Below, piece after piece: positions 1 to 8,879 of a stretch of 64,000 bases of DNA; position 1 is the stretch's first letter; each line of letters opens with the position of its first letter. The notes under the pieces are model-generated. The model saw nothing but the letters and a program-made list of their open reading frames with translations. It did not search any database and was not told the DNA's origin. This stretch comes from Arthrobacter rhombi. GTDB taxonomy: Bacteria > Actinomycetota > Actinomycetes > Actinomycetales > Micrococcaceae. The DNA is taken from NCBI RefSeq assembly GCF_900163545.1, contig NZ_FUHW01000052.1, positions 93,691 to 157,690 on the forward strand, read 5' to 3'. The position numbers and the translations under genes were made by a program.

Positions 1-593
1 ATACGCAACCGGTGCAACCAGTCGGCACTGTCATCCAGTGCCGCGAAGCGTCGGGCCGCGTCGGCCGGGAAGCGGGTGGTGATGGTGGTGTGGGCGCCGT
101 CGCGCAGGAGCCGCAAGGCGATATGCATGCCAATTTTGGCGCGCCCGCCGGTGAGTAGGGCTCGGCGTCCACTCAGGTCCACCCGGGCTTCGCGCCAATG
201 CCTGCCCCCGGCGGCGCAATCGGGGCATAACAGATGGTGGAAGGCGTCAACCTTCGTGAAGGGCTGTTTGCAGACGTAGCATTTGCGCGGTTGCTGGTAT
301 TCCCCGGCGCTGGAGCCCGCCGAGCTGGTGGAAAGGTCCAGCCCTTCGGTTTCGTCATCCAGACGGTTGGCGGCTCCGGTGGCGGTGCGTTCCATGACTT
401 TCCTGTCGGCCTCCACCACCGCTTGGCGGGCGTCGGTCCGGCGGGCGCGTTTGACCTCCTTGAACATCTTCGCGGTGGCGCGGCGCACGGCGATGAATTG
501 TTCGTTGTCGTCGGGGAGTTCGTGGATGCGCTCGAGGACGCTCAGGCAGGCGGCCAGATCGTCGGCGGCGATGGGGAAGGAATGTTCAGTCAT
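1..593 (-). CDS. SDR-family oxidoreductase with Cys-rich N-terminus (partial)
   Basis: The frame opens with ATG at 593 and runs off the left edge, so only the first 197 codons are visible. Residues 1-100 are charged and probably helical. Residues 105-126 hold two CxxC pairs (C105/C108 and C123/C126), which look like a small zinc knuckle. A Rossmann nucleotide-binding start follows at residues 141-165, with TGGRAKIG matching the SDR TGxxxxxG motif. The catalytic YxxxK region would lie outside the window. The protein is probably an NAD(P)-dependent dehydrogenase; its substrate is unknown. It lies 45 nt downstream of glgC on the same strand and could be cotranscribed with it. Confidence 0.75.
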   Translation of the reverse strand, partial: MTEHSFPIAADDLAACLSVLERIHELPDDNEQFIAVRRATAKMFKEVKRARRTDARQAVVEADRKVMERTATGAANRLDDETEGLDLSTSSAGSSAGEYQQPRKCYVCKQPFTKVDAFHHLLCPDCAAGGRHWREARVDLSGRRALLTGGRAKIGMHIALRLLRDGAHTTITTRFPADAARRFAALDDSADWLHRLR

Positions 594-638
594 GACGGGA
601 GAACTCTACCGCCCCCACGCCGCGTCCACCGAGTCGGT

Positions 639-1880
639 CTAGGCGTCGATCTGCTGGCCCTTGGACAAGACGGTCAATCCGGATTCGGTGACCAGGAATC
701 CACGCGCCCGATCCACCTCATGGTCCACCCCGATACGGGCCCCGGCAGGGACCACCACGTTCTTGTCGATGATGGCGTGCTTCACCGTGGCTCCGGCGCC
801 GATGACGACGTTGTCGAGCAGGACCGAATCGGTGACCTGGGCCCCGTGTTCGACCCGTGCGTCCGTGGAGATCACGGAGCGGGTGACCGTGCCTCCGGTG
901 ATCACCACCCCGGCGGCCAGCAGCGAGTCATGGGCTTCGCCGGGGGTTCCGTTCTTGGAGCGCACGAGTTTGGAGGGAGGTGAGCTGTGGTGGCGGGTGT
1001 GGATCGGCCACTCCTGGTTGTACAGATTGAACTGCGGGATCGGGGCGACGAGATCCATATGCGCTTCATAATAGGAATCCAATGTTCCCACGTCGCGCCA
1101 ATAGCGTATGAGGGAGGCGTCCTCGCCCGGGACCGGATTGGCCGAGAAGTCATAGACCCCGCAATCCCCGCTTTCCACGAAGGCGGGGATGATGTCGGCA
1201 CCCATATCGTGTTTGGTGTCATCCCGGACGTTATCCGACTCCAGCGCCTCCAGCAGGGCATCCGTCGAGAAGACGTAGTTGCCCATCGACGCCAGGAAGC
1301 TGCTCGGATCATCGGGGAGGCCAGGAGTCGAATCGGGTTTCTCGCGGAAGGCGGCGATCCTGCCGGGGGTCTGCGCATCGACCTCGATGACGCCGAACTG
1401 GTTCACCTGCTCCAGCGGCTGGCGCACGGCGGCCACGGTGGCGGAAACGCCGGCGGCGACATGGGCGTCGATCATTGCCGAGAAGTCCATCCGATACACG
1501 TGGTCGGCGCCGACGACGAGCACGTATTCGGGTTTGGCGTCGTGGATCAGGTTCAGGGACTGGTAGATCGCGTTCGCCGAGCCCAGGAACCAGTCCTTGC
1601 CCAGACGCTGCTGGGCCGGAACCGAAGCGACATAGTTGCCCAGTTGGGTGGACATGCGCCAGGTTTCGGAAACATGGCGGTCCAGGCTGTGCGATTTATA
1701 TTGCGTGAGCACCACGACCCGCAGGTAGCCCGAGTTCACGACATTAGACAACGCGAAGTCGATCAGCCGATAGCTTCCCCCGAACGGCACCGCCGGTTTG
1801 GCGCGGTCGGCCGTCAACGGCATCAACCGCTTGCCTTCCCCACCAGCCAGAACCACGACGAGGACTTTTCTTTGGGGCAT
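639..1880 (-). CDS. glgC: Glucose-1-phosphate adenylyltransferase
   Basis: This enzyme makes ADP-glucose from glucose-1-phosphate and ATP, the committed step of bacterial glycogen synthesis. The 413-residue product has the nucleotidyltransferase signature near residues 10-35 (VLAGGEGKRLMPLT, then a conserved KPAVPFGG). The middle carries GNYVFSTDALLEAL-type family sequence, and the C-terminal quarter is a left-handed beta-helix with GAQVTDSVLLDNVVIGAGA repeats. Length is normal for the family. A GGGAG ribosome site precedes the ATG. It is divergent from glgA across about 100 bp, the common actinobacterial arrangement. Confidence 0.96.
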   Translation of the reverse strand: MPQRKVLVVVLAGGEGKRLMPLTADRAKPAVPFGGSYRLIDFALSNVVNSGYLRVVVLTQYKSHSLDRHVSETWRMSTQLGNYVASVPAQQRLGKDWFLGSANAIYQSLNLIHDAKPEYVLVVGADHVYRMDFSAMIDAHVAAGVSATVAAVRQPLEQVNQFGVIEVDAQTPGRIAAFREKPDSTPGLPDDPSSFLASMGNYVFSTDALLEALESDNVRDDTKHDMGADIIPAFVESGDCGVYDFSANPVPGEDASLIRYWRDVGTLDSYYEAHMDLVAPIPQFNLYNQEWPIHTRHHSSPPSKLVRSKNGTPGEAHDSLLAAGVVITGGTVTRSVISTDARVEHGAQVTDSVLLDNVVIGAGATVKHAIIDKNVVVPAGARIGVDHEVDRARGFLVTESGLTVLSKGQQIDA

Positions 1881-1972
1881 GCCGACTCCCTAGTGATCGT
1901 TCCCTCCCGGCGGAGGTGGCCGCCGGGCTGCACCTTCTGGGATCAGACTATGGCAGAAGTCACTTATGCGGC

Positions 1973-1978
1973 TACGTT
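1973..1978 (+). promoter_or_regulatory. Candidate -10 element of a leaderless glgA transcript
   Basis: TACGTT ends 6 nt before the GTG start at 1985, so transcription would begin at or beside the first base of the start codon. There is no Shine-Dalgarno sequence in the gap and the -35 region is poor. Inferred from spacing only. Confidence 0.4.
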
Positions 1979-1984
1979 GGTGCT

Positions 1985-3193
1985 GTGAGAGTAGACATTG
2001 TGACCAAGGAATTCCCGCCGGCCATCTATGGCGGGGCGGGTGTGCACGTCGCGGAGCTGGCTCGTGTGCTGGCCCCGCAGACGGAACTGCATGTCCATGC
2101 CTTCGGTGCCGAACGCCCGGGGGACTACCACGGGGCGCAGGTGGCCAGCTATGCCGAGCCAGAGGACCTGGCCACCGCGAATCCGGCCGTGGCGACGCTG
2201 GGGACCGATCTGCGCATCGTCCCTGCCCTGGCGGGAACGGACATCATCCATTCCCATACCTGGTACGCCAATTTCGCCGGCCACCTGGGATCAATGATGC
2301 ACGGGGTCCCCCACGTCCTGAGCGCCCACTCCCTGGAGCCGCTGCGCCCGTGGAAGGCCGAACAACTCGGTGGCGGCTATGCGGTCAGCTCCTGGGCCGA
2401 ATCCACGGCCTATCACGGGGCCGATGCCGTCATCGCGGTTTCCGCGGGAATGCGCCGCGATATCTTGAACGCCTACCCCGGAGTCGACCCGGAACGGGTG
2501 CACGTGGTGCATAACGGGGTCGACGTCGACGCCTGGCATCCGGCACCGGACCTGGAGGCCCTGCCGGGGCTTGGCATCGACCCCGAAAAACGCACCGTGG
2601 CCTTCGTCGGGCGGATCACCCGGCAGAAGGGGGTGCCCTATTTATTGCGGGCAGCAGCCCTGCTGCCACCGGACGTCCAGCTGGTGCTGTGTGCCGGTGC
2701 CGCCGACACCCCGGAATTGGCGGCCGAAGTGGCCGAGCTGATTGCCCGGCTCCGGGCTACCCGCGAAGCCGTCGTCGTGATCGAACGCATGCTCCCGCGT
2801 GACGAACTGATTCAGGTTCTCAGCCAAGCGACCGTGTTCGCCTGCCCGTCCATCTATGAGCCGTTGGGGATCGTGAACCTCGAAGCCATGGCCTGCGGCA
2901 CAGCAGTGGTCGCCAGCGCCGTCGGCGGCATCCCCGAGGTGGTCGCCGATGGCGAGACCGGCCTGCTGGTTCCGCTGGAACAACTCGACGACGCTTCGGG
3001 CACCCCGGTGGACGTCGAAGGTTTCGTTGCGGATTTCGGCGCGGCGTTGAACCGTGCCTTGGAGGACCCGGTAGGCACCCAGGCCATGGGAGTGGCCGGG
3101 CGGCAGCGGGCCGCGGACCACTTCAGCTGGGACGCGATCGCCGTGCGGACCCTCGAGGTCTACCGCAACGCGATCGACGGGTACCGGCGCTAG
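1985..3193 (+). CDS. glgA: Glycogen synthase / GT4 glycosyltransferase
   Basis: This is a GT-B fold, family 4 glycosyltransferase of 402 residues, the short actinobacterial type of glycogen synthase (in some relatives it instead makes maltose-1-phosphate, as GlgM). The chosen start is GTG 1985, giving MRVDIVTKEFPP followed by IYGGAGVHVAEL, the conserved N-terminus of the family; a longer frame upstream adds unrelated residues. Donor-site features include FVGRITRQKG near residue 210 and the E-x7-E motif in YEPLGIVNLEAMACG near residue 295. It is divergent from glgC, which supplies ADP-glucose. Confidence 0.93.
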   Translation: MRVDIVTKEFPPAIYGGAGVHVAELARVLAPQTELHVHAFGAERPGDYHGAQVASYAEPEDLATANPAVATLGTDLRIVPALAGTDIIHSHTWYANFAGHLGSMMHGVPHVLSAHSLEPLRPWKAEQLGGGYAVSSWAESTAYHGADAVIAVSAGMRRDILNAYPGVDPERVHVVHNGVDVDAWHPAPDLEALPGLGIDPEKRTVAFVGRITRQKGVPYLLRAAALLPPDVQLVLCAGAADTPELAAEVAELIARLRATREAVVVIERMLPRDELIQVLSQATVFACPSIYEPLGIVNLEAMACGTAVVASAVGGIPEVVADGETGLLVPLEQLDDASGTPVDVEGFVADFGAALNRALEDPVGTQAMGVAGRQRAADHFSWDAIAVRTLEVYRNAIDGYRR

Positions 3194-3220
3194 GAACACC
3201 GGACAGAACGGTTCAGAAAA

Positions 3221-3273
3221 CAGCGGACGACGGCGGTGCTCCCGGAACCCGGGAACACCGCCGTCGTCCGCTG
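3221..3273. terminator. Bidirectional terminator between glgA and the acyl-CoA dehydrogenase
   Basis: A perfect 18-bp inverted repeat (3221-3238 and 3256-3273) with a 17-nt loop lies between two convergent genes. There is no long T-run, as is usual in high-GC genomes. Confidence 0.8.
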
Positions 3274-3285
3274 CATCGGTAGGGG

Positions 3286-5397
3286 CTAGGCGCCGACCTT
3301 CTTGCCCTTCGTCGCCGCGGACTTCGCGGCCTTGCGCTTGGCCTTCTCAGCGGCCTTGCGCCGCGCGACCAGGACCTTTTCGTCGATGGGGGCATCGGCC
3401 ATCGCCCGCTCCCGACGCAGGTACTCCGCCGCCTCGTCCTGACGTTCCGCCTCGATACCCGAGGAGATGTCGGCCCGCAGGTGTTCGGGGCCGTAGCCGA
3501 AGGCATCGACCAGATCCTGGGCGTGCGGACGCAGCCGGGCGAGCAGACGGTTGATGTACGGGCCCAACGTGCGGGCCCGCTGGTTGGACAGGCGTCCGTG
3601 CATCACGTACCAGGACAGGTCCTTCTCGATGAGCTGCAGGCCGTACAGGTCACGGACCCAGGTCATGATCTGGAGGGTGCCCTCGTCCTCGATTTTGCCG
3701 AGGGCCGTGGTGAAGGACTCCCAGAGCAGCAGTTCGGCGTGGGCGCGAGCGGCCTCGATGATCTCGTTCTGGTGCTCGTTGAATACCTTGGCGCCCTCGG
3801 CCTGAGGGAGCTTGGCGGCCCCGCGCATGGCATCGGCGACTTCGCCCACGGCAGTGCCGACCCGGTCGGTCAGCAGACCGCGCTGGGTTTCGGCGTCCTT
3901 GAGGAAATTCGCCGAGCGCTTTTCCGAACCGGTATCCGAGAAAGTCTGGGCCAGCTGGCGCAGCCCGGAACGGTTGATGGCCACGTTGCCTGCCTGACGG
4001 ACCACATAGCGAGCCAGGACCCCGGCGTCGAGATGACGGAACTCCTGGGCGTAGTCGGTGAGCAGGCGCTTGGCGACCAGCTGCAGCAGCACCGTGTTAT
4101 CGCCTTCAAAGGTCACATAGACATCGAGGTCTGCGTAAAGCGAGGTGAAGCGGTTCTTCGTCATGTAACCGGAACCGCCGGTGGCCTCGCGGCACTCCTG
4201 AACGATGTCGAGCGCGTTCCACGTGGAGGTCGGCTTCAACGCGGCAGCCAAGGTTTCCAGGTCCTGCCGGTCCTCGTCGGAATCCGCGGTGCCGGAGAAC
4301 ACGCCGTCGAACTTCTCCAATAGTTCCTCATGGGCGAAGGACATCGCGTAGGTGGTCGCGATCCTGGGGATGAGGCGACGCTGGTGGCGCTGGTAGTCCA
4401 GCAAGGTCTCCTCCTGCACGGTGGAGGTCGCGTTGAACTGGCGGCGCTGGTGGGCGTAGGTCGTGGCGATCTGCAGAGCCACCTTGGAAGCTGCCACCGC
4501 CGCACCGTCGAGGGAGACCCGCCCCTGGACCAGGGTGCCGAGCATCGTGAAGAACCGGCGGCCCGGGCTGGAAATGGGGGAGGTGTAGGTGCCGTCGACG
4601 GCGACATCGCCATAGCGGTTGAGCAGGTTGGTCCGTGGGATGCGCACCTGGGTGAAGTGCAGACGGCCGTTGTCGATGCCGTTGAGTCCACCCTTCAAGC
4701 CATCATCCTCACCACCGACACCGGGCAGGAAGCCGTTGTCATCACGGATGGGCACAAAGAAGGCGTGGACACCGTGCTTGACCCCGTTGGTGATCAGTTG
4801 GGCGAAGACCACTGCTGCGCGACCGTGCTTCGCGGCGTTACCCAAAAACTCCTTCCACGCGGCCCTGAACGGCGTGTGGATGACGAATTCTTCGGTGTCC
4901 GGGTCGTAGGTGGCGGTGGTGTTGATGCTGGCCACATCCGAACCGTGTCCGATCTCCGTCATCGCGAAGGCCCCGGGGATGTCCAGGTTCATGATCCCGG
5001 GAAGCCACTTCTCGTGGTGTTCCGTGCTGCCCAGGTGTTGGACCGCAGAGCCGAAGAGGCCCCACTGCACACCGGCCTTGATCTGCAGCGATGGGTCGGC
5101 GACCACGAGTTCCTCGAAGGCGGCGATGTTTCCGCCGTGGTTATTCGCCCCACCCATCGCCTCGGGGAAGGCGCGCTGGATGGCGCCTTCGTCCACGAGG
5201 ATGGAGAGCTGGTTGAAGACGCGTTCGCGGTGCTCGTCCATGGACTGGCCCTCGATGCGCTGGAGATCCTCGCGGCCAGCGAGCCGGCGCGAAGTGCGGC
5301 GATCTTGCGCCCACTTGCCCAAAAGCTGCTCTCCGAGTGCGGCGACGTCGATGCGGGGTTCTGTCCGGCCGGAGCCTGCGGTGTTCTGCTGGGTCAC
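3286..5397 (-). CDS. Acyl-CoA dehydrogenase (long form)
   Basis: This FAD enzyme would catalyse the first oxidation of acyl-CoA beta-oxidation. The 703-residue chain is much longer than the 380-400 residues of simple acyl-CoA dehydrogenases and resembles the acyl-CoA oxidase-like actinobacterial class (FadE5-like). Visible family segments are AFAMTEIGHGSDVASINTTA near residue 140, GRVSLDGAAVAASKVAL near residue 290, and EATGGSGYMTKNR near residue 405. The last 30 residues are Lys/Ala rich and look like a flexible tail. It starts with GTG, overlapping the stop of the TetR gene upstream (GTGA), so the two are probably cotranscribed and translationally coupled. Confidence 0.93.
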   Translation of the reverse strand: MTQQNTAGSGRTEPRIDVAALGEQLLGKWAQDRRTSRRLAGREDLQRIEGQSMDEHRERVFNQLSILVDEGAIQRAFPEAMGGANNHGGNIAAFEELVVADPSLQIKAGVQWGLFGSAVQHLGSTEHHEKWLPGIMNLDIPGAFAMTEIGHGSDVASINTTATYDPDTEEFVIHTPFRAAWKEFLGNAAKHGRAAVVFAQLITNGVKHGVHAFFVPIRDDNGFLPGVGGEDDGLKGGLNGIDNGRLHFTQVRIPRTNLLNRYGDVAVDGTYTSPISSPGRRFFTMLGTLVQGRVSLDGAAVAASKVALQIATTYAHQRRQFNATSTVQEETLLDYQRHQRRLIPRIATTYAMSFAHEELLEKFDGVFSGTADSDEDRQDLETLAAALKPTSTWNALDIVQECREATGGSGYMTKNRFTSLYADLDVYVTFEGDNTVLLQLVAKRLLTDYAQEFRHLDAGVLARYVVRQAGNVAINRSGLRQLAQTFSDTGSEKRSANFLKDAETQRGLLTDRVGTAVGEVADAMRGAAKLPQAEGAKVFNEHQNEIIEAARAHAELLLWESFTTALGKIEDEGTLQIMTWVRDLYGLQLIEKDLSWYVMHGRLSNQRARTLGPYINRLLARLRPHAQDLVDAFGYGPEHLRADISSGIEAERQDEAAEYLRRERAMADAPIDEKVLVARRKAAEKAKRKAAKSAATKGKKVGA

Positions 5398-6146
5398 GTC
5401 GTGTGCCTTTCCAATTCAATAGCTTCATTGCTGGGGTGTTGAGACTGTTCGGGGGCACCGGGTGGATGCCCAGTGATTCCGGAAACCAGCCAGGTGGTGA
5501 TGGTCTCGGTCAATTCAAGTTCGTCGGGTTTGAGGGGGGAGGCGGCGGTTCGTAGCCAGGCTTCGCCGGCGGCTCTGACCATGCCGATCGAGGCCGTCGG
5601 CCACAATTCGAGCGCCGGGCTGGTGATTCCGGTGGTGCCGTGGCGGTCGTTGAGATAGGCGTGCATCCGGTCCTTCATCATGGAAGTGATTTCCGCAAAG
5701 AAATCATCCAAGGGTGCGTCGCCGGTCTTCTCCGGAACCGGGCGGAAGGGGTCCCTCGCGGTGTCGGTGACGAAGAAGTAGACGTTCGGGGAGGTCTGAG
5801 CCATCTGCAGGTAGGCCTTCACCATGGCCCGGAGGCCTGATTCCTCGGTGGTGGCTCGACGGGCGGCATCAACGACTTTGGCGCGCATCTGGCCGATGGC
5901 CATTTCGCCCATGGCCTGACGTAGACCGTCCTTATCGCGGAAGTACCGGTAGAAGACCGATTTCGAGGTTCCTGCTGCTGCGGCGAAGTCGTCCATCGAG
6001 GCGGAGGGGCCGATGCGGTGGATGACCGAACGGGCTGCTTTGACCAATTCGGTGCGCCGCGATTGACGGTGGGCATCCCAACGGGCGGAGCGCCCGTCGC
6101 CGGTGGCGCCCGGTCCGCTGGTTGCGGGGGGCTCTGAAGTGTTCAC
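5394..6146 (-). CDS. TetR/AcrR-family transcriptional regulator
   Basis: This 250-residue protein has an N-terminal TetR DNA-binding domain at about residues 30-80 (RTELVKAARSVIHRIG, then AAAGTSKSVFYRYFRDKDGL). The rest is a divergent ligand-binding domain. It is divergent from the thiolase-FabG-MaoC operon and shares a palindrome with it, so it probably represses both directions, with an acyl-CoA as a plausible inducer (inference from context). The GTG start lies directly at the palindrome edge and has no ribosome site, consistent with a leaderless message. Confidence 0.9.
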   Translation of the reverse strand: MNTSEPPATSGPGATGDGRSARWDAHRQSRRTELVKAARSVIHRIGPSASMDDFAAAAGTSKSVFYRYFRDKDGLRQAMGEMAIGQMRAKVVDAARRATTEESGLRAMVKAYLQMAQTSPNVYFFVTDTARDPFRPVPEKTGDAPLDDFFAEITSMMKDRMHAYLNDRHGTTGITSPALELWPTASIGMVRAAGEAWLRTAASPLKPDELELTETITTWLVSGITGHPPGAPEQSQHPSNEAIELERHTT

Positions 6147-6178
6147 GATACCCAGCGTATCAGGTACGCTAGGTATCG
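6146..6178. promoter_or_regulatory. Palindromic operator with overlapping divergent promoters
   Basis: Two 14-bp arms, 6146-6159 and 6165-6178, are inverted copies with one mismatch and a 5-bp centre. Each arm contains TACGCT on its outgoing strand, suitable as a -10 element. For the leftward gene it lies 7 nt before the GTG of the TetR gene; for the rightward gene it would start transcription near 6177, 34 nt before the thiolase ATG. A bound TetR dimer would cover both promoters. Confidence 0.75.
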
Positions 6179-6210
6179 GTAATCAACTTCACATCGTCAG
6201 GAGTCATTCC

Positions 6211-7539
6211 ATGGCCGCACCGGCTTCCCCCGCCCAGTCCCCGCAGACCGGCACCACCGGTCTGCGTCCCGCCGTCGTGATCGGCGGCAACCGCATCCCC
6301 TTCGCCCGGTCCAACGGCAAATACTCCACGGCCTCGAACCAGGAGATGCTCACCGCCGCCCTGGACGGTCTGGTGGCTCGCTTCGGGCTGCAGGGTCAGC
6401 GCATCGGCGCTGTCGCCGGCGGCGCCGTCCTGAAGCACTCCAAGGATTTCAACCTGGTCCGTGAATCGGTTCTGGGCACTGCGCTCTCTCCGACAACGCC
6501 TGCCTACGACGTGCAGATGGCTTGTGCCACCGGCATGGAGGCCATCGGATCCTTGGCCAATAAAATCCGACTCGGACAGCTCGAATCAGGAATCGGCGGC
6601 GGAGTGGACACCACCTCCGATGCGCCGATCGCCGTCAGCGAGGGACTGCGTGCCGTCTTGCTGGAACTGACCCGGGCCCGCACTTTGCAGCAGCGTCTGA
6701 CGGCCCTGTCGAAGTTCCGTCCCAAGGATCTTTCCCCCGCAGCGCCGGGTACCGGGGAGCCCCGCACCGGACTATCGATGGGCGACCATCAGGCGGTCAC
6801 CACGGCTGCTTGGGGCATCACCCGCCAGGCCCAGGACGAACTCGCCCTGGCCAGCCACAAGAACATGGCGGCAGCCTACGACCGGCACTTCTTCGATGAC
6901 CTCATCACCCCGTTCCGTGGCGTGACCCGGGATACGAACCTGCGTGCTGACAGCACCTTGGAGAAGCTGGGTAGCCTCAAGCCTGCCTTCGGCAAGAACC
7001 TGGGAGACCGGGCCACGATGACTGCAGCGAACTCCACCCCGCTGACCGATGGAGCTGCCGCCGTGCTGATTGGCTCGGAGGACTACGCCCGCGAACACGA
7101 TTTGCCGATGCTGGCCAACTTTGTGGACTTCGAAGCGGGCGCCGTGGACTTCGTCAACGGCGAGGAAGGCCTGCTGATGGCCCCCGCCTACGCGGTACCC
7201 CGCCTGCTGGCCCGCAACGGCCTGACACTGCAAGACTTCGACTTCTACGAGATCCACGAGGCCTTCGCCGGTACGGTCCTGAGCACCCTCGCCGCCTGGG
7301 AGGATCCGGACTTCTGCCGGGAAAAGCTGGGCCTCGACGCCCCCCTGGGGTCGATTGACCGCAGCCGATTGAACGTCAACGGTTCCTCGCTGGCGGCCGG
7401 CCACCCGTTCGCCGCCACCGGCGGACGCATCGTGGCCACCCTGGCCAAGATGCTGCATGAGAAGGGTTCGGGCCGTGGCCTGATCTCCGTCTGCGCAGCC
7501 GGCGGTCAAGGCGTCGTCGCGATTTTGGAGGCACGCTAA
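6211..7539 (+). CDS. Acetyl-CoA C-acetyltransferase (thiolase)
   Basis: A thiolase-superfamily enzyme of 442 residues that cleaves or condenses 3-ketoacyl-CoA. The acylated cysteine lies in VQMACATGMEAIG near residue 110, the catalytic histidine in GSSLAAGHPFAATGGR near residue 400, and the second cysteine in ISVCAAGGQG near residue 430. I chose ATG 6211 because CAGGAG precedes it; an upstream in-frame start would overlap the operator. It is the first gene of an operon with fabG and maoC, two and minus four bases apart. The set resembles the mycobacterial fadA2-fabG4-htdX block (established for Mycobacterium; orthology here is inferred). Confidence 0.93.
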   Translation: MAAPASPAQSPQTGTTGLRPAVVIGGNRIPFARSNGKYSTASNQEMLTAALDGLVARFGLQGQRIGAVAGGAVLKHSKDFNLVRESVLGTALSPTTPAYDVQMACATGMEAIGSLANKIRLGQLESGIGGGVDTTSDAPIAVSEGLRAVLLELTRARTLQQRLTALSKFRPKDLSPAAPGTGEPRTGLSMGDHQAVTTAAWGITRQAQDELALASHKNMAAAYDRHFFDDLITPFRGVTRDTNLRADSTLEKLGSLKPAFGKNLGDRATMTAANSTPLTDGAAAVLIGSEDYAREHDLPMLANFVDFEAGAVDFVNGEEGLLMAPAYAVPRLLARNGLTLQDFDFYEIHEAFAGTVLSTLAAWEDPDFCREKLGLDAPLGSIDRSRLNVNGSSLAAGHPFAATGGRIVATLAKMLHEKGSGRGLISVCAAGGQGVVAILEAR

Positions 7540-7541
7540 TT

Positions 7542-8879
7542 ATGGCCGACAACTACTTGAAGCTCGTCAACACCGGCATCACTCAGCAGCTAGCCAAGAC
7601 GCTGGGGCTTCCACGGCCCTCGATCTTGCGCCGCTATCAGCCCGGCAAGCCGCTGGTCCCCGGTCCGGTCGTCGTCCTGGGCGCCGGCTCTGCCGCTCAC
7701 GACCTGACGGAGACGCTGCTGGGCTGGGGACTCGATGTCCGCCGCCATGCGGGAGGGCCCGAAAAACTCGGTGCGCTGATTCTGGCCTTGGACGCCGTGG
7801 AAGCCCCCGGCGATCTTTCGGCCGTCGCCCTGGAGGCAGGAGCCGCGTTGCGTAGCCTGCTGCCCGGTGGGCGGGTGGTCTCCATATCACGTCCCCCCGT
7901 CACCGCCGACGAACCGGCACGTTCGGCAGCGCGGATGGGCGTGACCGGCTTATTGCGATCCTTGGGCCGTGAAATGCGTGGCGGTGCCACCGCCAACGGC
8001 ATCCTGTTGGCAGAAGGCGTCGGCGCCGCAGCCCCCTCGGCGGCAGCTGCCCTGCACTTCCTGCTCTCCGGACGCAGTGCCTACGTCGATGGACAGTTCA
8101 TCGCCGTCGAATCCGAACGCGGTGTCCTGCCGGGGGACTGGGACCAGCCGTTGGCCGGAAAAGTCGCCGTGGTCACCGGTGCCGCCCGAGGCATTGGTGC
8201 CGCCATCGCCCGGACCCTGCACCGTGACGGTGCCACGATCGTCGCCGTTGACGTCCCCCAGGCCGGGGAATCGCTGGCGGCCGTGGCGAACGACGTCGGT
8301 GGGACGGCCTTGCAGCTCGATATCACCCGGGACGATGCCGCAGCAGTGATCATGGAGCACGCCGTGGGGCGCCATGGGCACCTGGACATTGTCATTCACA
8401 ATGCCGGAATCACCCGCGATAAGCTTCTGGCCAACATGGATGCCTCCCGGTGGGATTCGGTCATCGCGGTGAACATCGAATCGCAACTGCGGATGAACGA
8501 AGCGTTCCTGGCCGCCGACCTGCCCGGCCTGCGGATCGTGTCGCTGGCCTCCACCAGCGGCATTGCCGGGAACCGCGGCCAGACCAACTATGCCGCCTCG
8601 AAGGCCGGCGTGATGGGCATGGTCGCCTCCACGGCGTCGGCGATGGCCGAACGCGATGGGGGCATCAACGCCGTCGCACCCGGTTTCATCGAGACCGAGA
8701 TGACCGCGAAGATTCCCGTGGCGACCCGGGCCGTGGGGCGGATGCTGTTGCCCTCGCTGATGCAGGGTGGCCAACCGCTCGACGTGGCCGAAGCCATCGG
8801 CTTCCTGGCCTCCGACGCCGCCGGGGGGATCAACGGGCAAACCCTCCGGGTCTGCGGACAGTCACTGGTGGGCGCATGA
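7542..8879 (+). CDS. fabG: 3-oxoacyl-CoA/ACP reductase, FabG4-like
   Basis: This NAD(P)H-dependent reductase of 445 residues is nearly twice the size of ordinary FabG. The N-terminal 200 residues form a degenerate Rossmann-like domain (VVVLGAGSAAHDL) without a full cofactor motif. The C-terminal half is a complete SDR with TGAARGIG near residue 212, HNAGITRD near residue 286, and catalytic Ser-Tyr-Lys in LASTSGIAGNRGQTNYAASKAG near residues 328-349. This two-domain form matches the high-molecular-weight FabG4 class. It lies between thiolase and hydratase genes, so it probably acts on 3-ketoacyl-CoA. Confidence 0.9.
   Translation: MADNYLKLVNTGITQQLAKTLGLPRPSILRRYQPGKPLVPGPVVVLGAGSAAHDLTETLLGWGLDVRRHAGGPEKLGALILALDAVEAPGDLSAVALEAGAALRSLLPGGRVVSISRPPVTADEPARSAARMGVTGLLRSLGREMRGGATANGILLAEGVGAAAPSAAAALHFLLSGRSAYVDGQFIAVESERGVLPGDWDQPLAGKVAVVTGAARGIGAAIARTLHRDGATIVAVDVPQAGESLAAVANDVGGTALQLDITRDDAAAVIMEHAVGRHGHLDIVIHNAGITRDKLLANMDASRWDSVIAVNIESQLRMNEAFLAADLPGLRIVSLASTSGIAGNRGQTNYAASKAGVMGMVASTASAMAERDGGINAVAPGFIETEMTAKIPVATRAVGRMLLPSLMQGGQPLDVAEAIGFLASDAAGGINGQTLRVCGQSLVGA

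Noticed and set aside
234..983. Long plus-strand open frame (249 codons) opposite the SDR and glgC genes
   Set aside because: It is antisense to two recognisable proteins and has low-complexity Gly/Val composition typical of GC-rich shadow frames.
987..1988. 333-codon plus-strand frame opposite glgC
   Set aside because: It is a shadow of glgC; no ribosome site or family motif.
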